Below are positions 10,701-20,166 of a stretch of 64,000 nt of DNA, in pieces. Numbering within the stretch: the first letter of the stretch is position 1; each line of letters opens with the position of its first letter. Both the position numbers and the translations under genes were made by a program. The DNA is taken from the NCBI GenBank assembly GCA_017311315.1, contig CM029627.1:50886797-50950796 (forward strand), written 5' to 3'. Source of the stretch: Dendrocalamus latiflorus (Eukaryota; Streptophyta; Magnoliopsida; Poales; Poaceae). The notes under the pieces were generated by a model. It ran no database searches and was not told the origin of the DNA. It saw only the letters and a program-made list of their open reading frames with translations.

Positions 10701-13189
10701 AGCCCAAATCTAAATAGGGAGTGAGTCAAGGAAAATTAAGAAAAATCCATGGAAGGATTAGGACATAGATAAGATTATTAAACACTTAATCATAGATTGA
10801 TCTTCAGCTAATGTGCCTTAGTTAATTGTTTTAAATCTAATTTTAACTAAGAAGTGTGAGTAAAAATGGTCCTACCTAGTGTACAAATTTAATAAGGCTT
10901 TAGAGAGTTTAAGAATGATTTAAATTCGGATTGGTCGTCATGATAAATAATTAGTGTGACTTTAATATTTAAAGTGTAAATCTAATTATTTATTTAAGGC
11001 ATTAGTGAGGAGAAGGGGCTTGGATAAATGTCTATATTTATTAAAGATGGTCCATAATTAACATGTAAACATATATGCCCAATATGCATCATGCCACCAA
11101 TAAACAAACCTCAGTGACATATTTTAATATAGTAGCCCCGGGGTCATTAAGATTCAAAATAATCTCACAAACATATAAACACTTTAAATTGAACATGTAA
11201 CCATTAACACGAGTAACTAGGGTCACATAAAATGATACATACTAAGCTTTGCTCAGATAGCTAAGTTTAAACTAAAGTTAGAACTAAAGTCAAGCATAAT
11301 AGCAGCTAAATTATAAGTAGGATAAAAATAGTGCCATTAACTAAATCTTAACACTAGGTTTGGTACATAGTATTATTGAGTCTAATTGTGTATAAGCAAG
11401 CTGGGACCCGTATAAATAGACCCTGAGTCAAGGTAAACTAAAATATCATACCACCAAATGCTATAAACATATACCATAAGATTAACTCGGTAAGCTAGAA
11501 TTTGCAAACATTACTTATATACACATATATCATATGCCCTAAACATTAGCACTCGACAAAATACACCAATTCATAGGTTCAACTTAACTCATGGAACTTC
11601 CTTGATAAATACAAAAATAATAAAAGAAATGGTTAATAAAAAGATCAAGTCATCGTATTCTACCATCGACCATACCTCAAATAACCCAAATCACCCATTA
11701 ACTCATAATAAAACTAAATTGAGTTTATTCGGATTTAATTGGATCTTTTGAGTTATTTGCTTTTATTTGGATTCAGTCGTTTGTCGCGTAATTAGAAATT
11801 GGGAGTCGTGAAGATTCAGTGGATCCAGTGAGATTAAGCTTGAAGTGAAGATAGAGACCAGAAGCTCAAGAGCAAGCTTTGTGTGAGCTCAAGACCGCGG
11901 TAAACCGCGCTAGGCGAGTCAATACTTTGATCATGTTGAACCTATCTTTTCTACAAATTACTTTTGTTTTAAATTATCAAATTGCATGCTGTTATTTTAT
12001 ATACAAATACATGTTTAATTTAAGATTCTAGTTATATGTCCATTGTTTGCCTTGAATAATATTACACCTCCTTTGGATTACTTGATTATGTGAACCTTGT
12101 CGCCTTAGCAAAATTATAAAGGTAACTTTTCAAAAGTAAGTCCGTAATTATATTCCATGCTTAGTACTACTTAGATACTCAGGGGCGCTGAAATGCCCCA
12201 TGCATCATTATCATTTTCAATCATGAGAAACTGGTTTGGACAATTATGGTGGGAATGACTGGTATGTGTTAGTATGATTATTTTATGTTCTCAAAAACCC
12301 CAACTTGCTTAAATATCTGGGAGGATTGGTTCGAGGGTGTGAGTGTGGTGCAGTGGAAGCACAAAGTGGGTAGTGGTAGACCGCCCAGATACCACTAAGG
12401 ACTGAATCTTGTCATGACCTCCTGTGTAAAACAGTACAACCACAAGTCTGTAAAATACAACTTGGCTTAGTAGATTTACCAGATCCTGAAAGTCATCCTC
12501 ACAGGAGAGGGTGGTGAGATAGTGCAAGCGGCTGTCTGTGAGACGGCTTGAATGGGACACTCGTAGAGGGTGAAGTTCTGCTGTGGCGGGCTAGCAGGGG
12601 AGTAGCCAGCTGCTAGACGTTCAGAAGGAGAACATCCCGCACAACGTATGGGACCCACCACAAGTGGGAGCAACCCATAGGGTGAAATGATGGAAGGAGC
12701 GAGGTACTTTGAAAAGTCACTGTGATGGTCTGCTCAACCACATGACTAAGGAATCGTGTGGGGCAATGAGTTGATTGTCTCTTATGGTGAAAGTGTACAA
12801 ACTCTGCAGAGTCAAAACTATTCGAATAGCTGTGCCCACGGTTAAGGGCGGACATGTGAACTTAACTAGATATAGTTCTATTTCAAAATGCTTTATGGAT
12901 GGGTTTGGAAAAGTGAGCGGCAGTGGAAAGCCCTGATTTGAGTTGTCCTGGGTGTCGTCCTAGTGGTAATGTAAGCGGCTATAACACTGAAGGTCTAGCA
13001 TATGGTGCAGAGACCATGTAACGGTGGATGGAATCTGGATCACTATTATTATTGCATTCCATTACACATTATGTCTTCGGTCAAAACTGCTAGGTCTCAG
13101 GAAATTTCTACGTATTATATTTCAAATAATGGCACTTCTATCCTTGCAAAATAAAATACAAGGGGGCACTACTACAAAAGAGGCTATAC

Positions 13190-13500
13190 TAGACGGCTAC
13201 ATCACAGACGGTTTGACAAAACCGTTTGTGATTGACACTAACACAAACGGTTTTAATTTGGACACCGTCTGTGTTAGTGGTCGAGTATCACAGACGGTCC
13301 TTACCAATGAACCGTCTGTGATACTTTAGTATCACAGGCGGTTTAAAATAAAAAACCGTCTGTGATAATCTGAAATTATCACAGACGGTTTTTTATTAAA
13401 AACCGTCTGTGTTGTGTAGACTATCACAGCCGGTTGTTGTTAAGAACCGTCTGGGAATGTTCACAGACGGTTTTTTACAAGAACCGGCTGTGATGTCCCT
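13190..13500. repeat. CACTA subterminal repeat array 1
   Basis: Head-to-head copies of ACAGACGGTTT / AACCGTCTGTG, spaced about 20-40 bases, start within 25 bases of the element end. They are the expected transposase-binding repeats of a CACTA element. Confidence 0.85.
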
Positions 13501-13614
13501 TTGTATGTCATATTCTAGATCAGAGGTTAATATATAAGTACACATTGCTTCTAATAACTTAACTACAGAACTACTGAGACAAGAGGTCACAAATTAAAGG
13601 CAAATTTATTAATT

Positions 13615-14169
13615 TCAATTAGAGGGAAATTCATTACATAAGTCGCACAGGTAAAGAGTTTCCCAGATTGTAATCTTTTGGGCTTCGTACGCTTCTTCTT
13701 CGACTTTGGGACTTGGAGGATCAGCCGCTGAATTCTCGAACGCTGTTAAGATTGCTCTTGTCCTCTGCACTTCCTCGTGCAGCCTGGGCAAATGATCAGC
13801 AGCATCCATCATGACGTACAGGATAGCATTAAAACATTCCTCACAATCTGCCGTTTCTGCATGAGCGGCAAGGCTATCCATCAGTCTGTGCAATGCGAGT
13901 AGAGCTTCTTCCGCATTGCGCACATTGTGGAGAAGAACCAGGGTGAGAGCTGTTTCCCTTTCTTGAGCGGCAGTGAGACGCCTCCGTCGACGGCGGAGGA
14001 TCAGGTCAAGCTGACGGATGCAAGAAAGTCGGGGAAGGAGAGCAGGGCGGGTGCGGAGAAGCTGCTCCAGATGCAAATTGCTGGCCGCCTGTGTAAGGTT
14101 CCGGCCGAACAATTCGTGATGAACAGATGAGAGGAAGGAGATGATCACAAGAATAGTAGAAGGCGCCAT
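13615..14169 (-). CDS. Unrecognised 184-codon ORF inside the CACTA element
   Basis: One open frame runs from ATG (14169) to a stop at 13615, between subterminal repeat arrays 1 and 2. The product begins with a hydrophobic stretch (TILVIISFLSSVHHELF, residues 4-21) that could be a signal anchor. A basic run follows (LRRRRRRL, about 56-63), then a helix-rich leucine/alanine region (ALTLVLLHNVRNAEEALLAL) and an acidic tail. I recognise no family. Upstream on the minus strand an AT-rich TTAAATAT lies about 40 bases before the ATG and could serve as a TATA box. It may be a captured host gene fragment or an accessory element gene. Against it: single frame, no homologue known to me, no splice evidence. 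Confidence 0.4.
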   Translation of the reverse strand: MAPSTILVIISFLSSVHHELFGRNLTQAASNLHLEQLLRTRPALLPRLSCIRQLDLILRRRRRRLTAAQERETALTLVLLHNVRNAEEALLALHRLMDSLAAHAETADCEECFNAILYVMMDAADHLPRLHEEVQRTRAILTAFENSAADPPSPKVEEEAYEAQKITIWETLYLCDLCNEFPSN

Positions 14170-14219
14170 ATTGTACGTACGTAGAAGAGACCTGGATTAG
14201 GCGCGCATATTTAACCTTT

Positions 14220-14560
14220 AGCACAGACGGTTCGTATACCCAAACATTAATGATATAGATGCTTCGTATAACGATCGAGAGACGTTAATTAGACGATCGA
14301 AACCCGAAGCGTTCTGGCAATCGAAACACGAAGCGTTCTGGCAATAGAAACACGCGCGAAGCGTTATGATAGACGGTTTTACTGGCAACCGTCTGTGATA
14401 TTTTCATAGACGGTTACTAACCGTCTGTGAACTTTCACAGACGGTTCTTAATACGAACCGTCTATACCAATCGAGATAACACAGACGGGTCCTGTTAAGA
14501 ACCGTCTGTGAAAAGCCAGATAACACAGACGGTTCCTGTTAAGAACCGTCTGTAATAATC
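14220..14560. repeat. CACTA subterminal-type repeat array 2 (internal)
   Basis: Copies of CACAGACGGTT and its complement resume after the 184-codon ORF. Before them is a short direct repeat, CGAAGCGTT-TGGCAAT-GAAACACG (14300-14360). Confidence 0.8.
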
Positions 14561-14803
14561 CCATGTCACTGATAATTGGTGTGTAATAATCACATGTCAC
14601 CAATAATTGGCGTATACACAGGATTTCGATCTCACCCGTCTATTCTCTCCACATCGAATGGCTGGCACCAGTTCCTCCCACGGCCAGGCCCTTATTAATA
14701 ACTCCCCATCAACCTTTCCACCGGTACTAGTCACGCGTGAGTTCATCCACTAGCTAGCTTCCTGCATGCATCTCCCCTCCGCTGTGAGCTAGCACCTCCA
14801 TCG

Positions 14804-14877
14804 CGGCACGACCGGTTCATACTAAACAACACACTCTTGTCATAAGTGTGTCTTGTTTAGTGTGAACCGTCGTGCCA
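14804..14877. repeat. Hairpin with about 32-base arms
   Basis: GGTTCATACTAAACA..ACACT pairs with AGTGTG..TGTTTAGTGTGAACC around a loop of about 10 bases; the pairing extends outward through GCACGAC/GTCGTGC. It could be a foldback transcript within the CACTA element; expression is unknown. Confidence 0.6.
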
Positions 14878-15045
14878 CGAAGGGTTTGTTAGCTTGTTAT
14901 CCTGTAATAGATCGATCTGAATGTGTTGTTGAGTTTTTGTGCTTGCCTCTGTATTTGCATGTTCCTCGACCAGCTCAACCAAGAATCTTGAAATGTCTTT
15001 TCTTTGCACTATTGTAATAAAATTGCCTTGAATTTTGTCGGGAAA

Positions 15046-15315
15046 GATGAACTGTTTCGTTAGGGCATGACTGCCAACTCGAAGCATATATAGCATAGCA
15101 TTCGAGGCACATCCGAGGCCTGCAGCTGTGTCTTGAGGAATGCCAAGAGCTGGTCTTCAGATGTGGCAGCCACACTGGTCTTCAGATGTGGCAGCCACAT
15201 CTGAAGACCAGCTCTTGGCATTCCTCAAGACACAGCAGCAGGCCTCGGATGTGCCTCGAATGCTATGCTATATATGCTTCGAGTTGGCAGTCATGCCCTG
15301 ACGAAATAGTTCATC
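15046..15315. repeat. Long near-perfect inverted repeat (arms about 120 bp)
   Basis: The left arm (15046-15170) and right arm (15195-15315) are reverse complements with only a few differences, running from GATGAACT..TTTCGT through CATATATAGCATAGCATTCG to GAGCTGGTCTTCAG. The middle contains a second small palindrome. A minus-strand open frame (14857-15096, 79 codons) covers part of the left arm and continues outward. The right arm thus looks like an inverted partial copy of that sequence, not a separate gene. A transcript across it would form long double-stranded RNA. Confidence 0.75.
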
Positions 15316-15324
15316 CCCGTGTAA

Positions 15325-15590
15325 CTATCACAGACGGTTTGTAATGTAAACCGTCTGTGAAGGACTATCACAGATGGTTCTATACACGAACCGTCTGTGA
15401 TACGCATAAATCACAGACGGTTGATATTTAGAACCGTCTGTGATATTATGTACATCACAGACGGTTCGTGTTACGAACCGTCTGTGATAATGAGACTATC
15501 ACAGACGGTTATTGATGCGAACCGTCTATGATAGGCAGAAATCACAGACCGTTTGTAGTTGGAACCGTCTGTGATATTCTGCGTAGTATT
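15325..15590. repeat. CACTA subterminal-type repeat array 3 (upstream of the transposase)
   Basis: About five palindromic pairs (TATCACAGACGGTT..AACCGTCTGTGATA) lie 280 bases before the transposase ATG. This is where TNP-type DNA binding could also affect transcription. Confidence 0.8.
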
Positions 15591-15871
15591 AATTACTTGG
15601 CGTACTTGCTTGAAGGATGTCGACACCGATCTGTCTTCATTGCGCTGCATCGGTGGAGCAAGGCGGCCGGCTTTAGGGAGTTGGGGGTGAAAAAATATCA
15701 CCGTCTTCTTATTGATCTGATCAGAGGTTAGCATACTCAATTACTTAACATTCTTAGTGATCTGATCAGAGATTAGTATTCAATTACTTAACATTCTTAG
15801 TGATCTGATCAGAGGTTAGTAGTAGAGGTAATAATCATTTTTGACACCCATTTTTCACTTGTGTAGCGTAG

Positions 15872-18800
15872 ATGGACCGAAGCTGGATGTATATTGAGAA
15901 CCGTGTGAGTGAAGAGTACATTACTGGCGTGTCTGCCTTTAGAAGGGCGGCCGAGCTGGATATGTTGAAGAAGGGGATGAAATATATGTATTGCCCATGT
16001 ATTGATTGTGATAATCTCAAGATGTTTAGCAACTCAGCGCAGATTGAAGCTCACTTGATTCGAAGGGGTTTCAGAAAAGGGTACAAATGTTGGACCAGTC
16101 ACGGTGAAGAGAAGAGTACACAAGAAGGTAGTTATGACATAGTCGAGGGAGGCAACGATATGCCAGTTGTGGACTGTTCTTTCGATCATGAGGAAAGGTC
16201 GCAGGATGACAATCTGGATCATGAGGATAGGTCGCAGGATGATAATCTGGATCATGAGGATAGGTCGCAGGATGATAATCTGGATCAGATGTTACGTGAT
16301 GCAGAAGGGAACTATAGTGAGAGAGAGTTTGGTAAATTCGAGGGCTTGATGGAGGACTCGGAGAAGCCTTTGTTCCCGGGCTGCAAGCCGCAATACACGA
16401 GGTTGTCATCAGTTCTAGAACTGCTAAAATTGAAGGCAAGCAATGGTTGGTCCGATAAGAGTTTCACGGCATTATTAGGTCTCCTAGTGGACATGCTTCC
16501 AACGGGAAATGTGTTGCCGAGAACCACCTACCAAGCCAAGAAGATTCTTTGTCCATTAGGAATGGAAGTAGAAAGAATACATGCATGTCGGAATGATTGT
16601 ATCCTGTACCGTAAAGAGTATGCTAGCTTACATGTTTGTCCGGTGTGCAAAGCATCCAGATACAAACGTAAAAATGACTCTGATGATGGGAAGGGCATCG
16701 AGGTGAAGCAAGGACCTCCTGCTAAGGTGGTGTGGTATCTTCCTGTAATCCCCCGTTTGAAGCGTTTATTTGCAAACCGCAAGGATGCAAGATTGATGCG
16801 TTGGCACTGCGAGCAGCGTAAGAAAGACGGTATGATAAGACATGTTGCTGATTCTGCCCAGTGGAGGAACATCGATAGGATGTTTGTAGATTTCGGTGTG
16901 GAACCGAGAAATATAAGGTTTGGGTTGAGTACAGATGGAATGAATCCTTTTGGTAACATGAGCAGTCGACATAGCACCTGGCCCGTGACTCTGTGCATGT
17001 ACAACCTTCCTCCTTGGCTATGTATGAAGCGGAAATATATTTTGATGTCACTACTTATCCAAGGGCCGAAGCAACCTGGCAACGATATTGATGTGTTCCT
17101 AGCCCCATTGGTGGAAGATCTTGCAACACTGTGGAATGAAGGGGTACATGTATGGGATGCGGACAAACGAGAGAACTTCACTCTACGGGCCATGTTGTTC
17201 TGCACCATTAATGATTTTCCTGCCCTTGGTAACCTGTCAGGGTTTAGTATAAAAGGAGCCAAAGCGTGTCCGCACTGCTTAGATTATACGGAGAGTGTGT
17301 GGTTGAACAACTCCCGAAAAACTGTGTACATGCGTCACCGTAGGTTCCTTCCAAAGTATCACCCATACCGCAAGATGAAGAAACAATTTGACGGAAAAAA
17401 AAGAGGATGACTCAGTACCAAGACCTTTTAGCGGGAAAGAGGTGTATGATATGGTCAAGGATATAAATGTTGTGTTTGGAAAGGGACGTAAATTGAGGAA
17501 GAACATGTGGAAAAAGAGGTCAATATTTTGGGACTTGCCTTATTGGGAGCACTTAGAAGTTCGCAATTGCATCGATGTAATGCACGTAGAGAAGAATGTA
17601 TGTGACAGTTTGATTGTTCTCTTACTGAACATTCCTGACAAAACAAAGGATGGTGTTAACGCAAGGCGTGACTTGGTCGCTATGAACATCAGGACCGAGT
17701 TAGCACCGATAGAGACCGATAAAGGCCGGACGTACCTTCCCCCAGCATGTTACACTCTGTCTAAGTCCGAGAGAACTGAATTGTGCCAGTCCTTAAATGG
17801 TGTGAAAGTTCCATCCGGTCACTCGACAAGCATGAAAAAACTTGTTTCCATGGAACATTTGAAATTAATTGGCATGAAGTCTCACGACTGTCATGTGCTA
17901 ACGACTCAAATGCTACCTGTTGCAATTAGAAGTATTTTGCCGAACAAGGTTCGAGTGACAATCATAAGGCTATGTTATTTCTTCAACGCAATTGCTCAGA
18001 AGGTCATTGATCCGGATGGACTAGATGCTCTGCAAACCGAGGTGGTGACAACTCTATGTCATCTAGAGATGTATTTCCCTCCATCATTTTTTGATATCAT
18101 GGTCCATCTCATTGTCCACCTTGTGAAAGAGATAAAAATATGTGGCCCCGTATTTCTACGTCATATGTACCCTTTCGAGAGGTACATGGGAATTCTGAAG
18201 TCCTATGTACGCAATCGATCTCGACCGGAGGGTAGCATCATCGAAGGTTATACAACAGAAGAGGTCATTGAATTCTGCATCGGCTACATGGCTCAGGTAG
18301 AGCCGATAGGTGTACCTCTATCTCGTCACGAGGGGAGGCTAGAGGGTATCGGGACTATCGGGAGGAAAGCAATAACTCCGGATCAAAATACGTATACTCA
18401 AGCCCATTTCATGGTTTTACAACACATGACTGAAGTGACCCCATATATTGAAGAGCACAAGGACATGCTACGTCAGGAGAATGCAGGCCAGTCAGAAGTT
18501 TGGACCACGAGACAACACAACCGTCAGTTCAACGAATGGTTCAAGGCGCAATTGACTAGGAGGTCGTCAAGTGAAACACTACAATGGTTGGCAAAAGGGC
18601 CAAAATTTACAATTGTGACATGGCAAGCATACGACATTAATGGCTACACATTTTATACAACAGATCAAGATAGAAAGAGCACAGTGCAGAACTCAGGTGT
18701 CCGCATAGATGCCTATGATGCGCACGGCAGTACCGCTGGCCCAAGCTCGTACTACGGGCTTGTAGAGGAGATTTGGGAGCTTGACTACGTAATTTTCAAA

Positions 18801-19151
18801 ATTCCTCTATTTCGGTGCCGTTGGGTCCAACTTCCACGGGGTGTAAAGGTTGACAAGTACGGCGTCACTACCGTGGACCTCGAATGTGTAGGATACAAAG
18901 ATGAACCATTCGTACTCGCGAGGCAAGTTGTTCAAGTATTTTATGTAACCGACCCGGCAAATAAGAAGCGCCATGTAGTTCTTCAGGGAAAAAGAAGGAT
19001 TGTCGGGGTTGAGAATGTTGTGGATGAGGAAGAGTACAATCAATTTGATGATTTGCCTCCATTCGGACAAGGCATCAGGCTCGAGGAAGAACAAGGCGAT
19101 GAACCAAGCTATATGCGTGTCGATCATCGTGAAGGGCTTTATTTAAAATGA
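15872..19151 (+). CDS. CACTA transposase, TNP2/TNPD-like (one frameshift)
   Basis: This encodes the DDE transposase that would cut and paste the element. Domains in order: Transposase-associated N-terminus (MDRSWMYIENRVSEEY, about residues 1-78); three 11-residue acidic repeats (DHEDRSQDDNL); Transposase_21 core from about 285, with WYLPVIPRLKRLF, the catalytic-type STDGMNPF (about 352) and GNDIDVFLAPL (about 404). After the break come the DUF4218 region (LPNKVRVTIIRLCYFFNAI, ..MYPFERYMGILKSYVRNR) and DUF4216 (LVEEIWELDYVIFKIPLFRCRWV). The frame is continuous from 15872 to an A8 run at 17395-17402, where one extra base shifts it; the second half reads on in the other frame to TGA near 19149. 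Family members read straight through here (DDSVPRPFSGKEVYDM). The start follows directly on a non-coding 5' region after repeat array 3. I call it a nearly intact gene with one frameshift, or one assembly error. Confidence 0.85.
16184..16282 (+). repeat. Three 33-bp tandem repeats inside the transposase
   Basis: Unit GATCATGAGGATAGGTCGCA.. repeats three times with two or three differences and encodes an acidic 11-residue repeat. The period keeps the frame. Confidence 0.85.
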
Positions 19152-19354
19152 TATAGCCAAAGTGTAATAAATGATATTGGTTATGCTTGTGTTTTTCATA
19201 AATGTATGTATGTTCCATTGTAATTGTAAAATGACTAAGGAACTAAGAAATAGTTATATCTATGGTTATGCTTGCGTTTTTCATAAATGTATCTATGTTC
19301 CATTGTAATTGTAAAATGACATAGGAACCTAGCTAGCTACCGGTATTTATAGTG

Positions 19355-19575
19355 AAATATCACAGGCGGTTTATCAAAAGAAACCGTCTGTGATAAAACA
19401 TCACAGACGGTTCTATAGATATAACCGTCTGTGATAATATAAATATCACAGACGGTTATATATATAGAACCGTCTGTGATAATATTGATATCACAGACGG
19501 TTATATTGATAGAACCGTCTGTGATAAGTGCATATCACAGGCGGTTATATTGATAGAACCGTCTGTGATAGCTCA
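19355..19575. repeat. CACTA subterminal-type repeat array 4 (between the two genes)
   Basis: Five head-to-head pairs of ATCACAGACGGTT/AACCGTCTGTGATA with AT-rich loops separate the transposase gene from the second gene. Just upstream, about 90 bases of 3' flank (AATGATATTGGTTATGCTTGTG..) are duplicated in tandem (19165-19330). Confidence 0.8.
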
Positions 19576-19659
19576 TCTTTAAATACCCGCAGCTAGGTCT
19601 GCGGAGTCCGCTCTGGCGCAGTCTCTTGTCTCCACCCTGCAGCGCCCCTGCTAGCTAGG

Positions 19660-19905
19660 TTTTGCTCCCTCCCGACGCCGCCGGTCCCTCCCGACGCCGC
19701 CGCTCCCTCCCGACGCCGCTCCCTCCCGACGCCGGTCCCTCCCGACGCCGCCGGTCCCTCCCGACCCCGCTCCCTCCCGACGCCGCTCCCTCCCGACGCC
19801 GCCGATCCCTCCCGACGCCGGTCCCTCCCGACGCTGCTCCCTCCCGACGCCGCCGCTCCTTCCCGACGCCGCTCCCTCCCGACGCCGCCGGTCACTCCCG
19901 ACACC
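19660..19905 (+). repeat. GC-rich minisatellite (CCCTCCCGACGCCG)n
   Basis: About 16 imperfect copies of a 13-16 bp unit, CCCTCCCGACGCC(GCCG), lie in the probable 5' leader of the second CACTA gene. The open frames on both strands are products of the repeat. Confidence 0.85.
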
Positions 19906-20166
19906 GCTTATTTTATGTTATATGCTTCACATGAATTTTAGCAATAATATATGCTGCACTTGTTAGCTGCAAGGTCTATTTAGAAGGCCCATAGCTCACT
20001 GCAATTAGTTAATCGTTAGAACTTTGTCAAAGAGCATAAAGCAAGTGACACACTCCAGTGTATCTTGTTCAATGAACTTGATGCACTGGTTTGTGTCACT
20101 TGATTCATAGAACTTTGACAAGCTGGGTCCATAGCTCACTGCAGTTAGTTTTTTCTTAGAAGAGAG

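Larger units (their letters stand above)
8837..13166 (+). mobile_element. Long Gypsy-type LTR, truncated by the CACTA element
   Basis: It starts TGTAACATCCTGA, the same start as the solo LTR at 22612, and shares downstream words with it (TTTGATCATGTTGAACC; AACTATTCGAATAGC.GTG). A GC-rich leader follows a TATA box (TATAAAA, 9944-9950). No gag or pol is present, so this is LTR and perhaps some leader. It sits in the Sirevirus LTR fragment and its 3' end is lost at the CACTA boundary. The two LTRs are related but not closely alignable by eye over their full length. Confidence 0.55.

Noticed and set aside
13190..13500. CRISPR-like appearance of regularly spaced repeats
   Set aside because: The repeats are palindromic, alternate orientation, have unequal spacers, and lie at transposon ends in a plant genome. 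They are CACTA subterminal repeats.
19593..19934. 103- and 90-codon ORFs on both strands
   Set aside because: They are products of the CCCTCCCGACGCC minisatellite.
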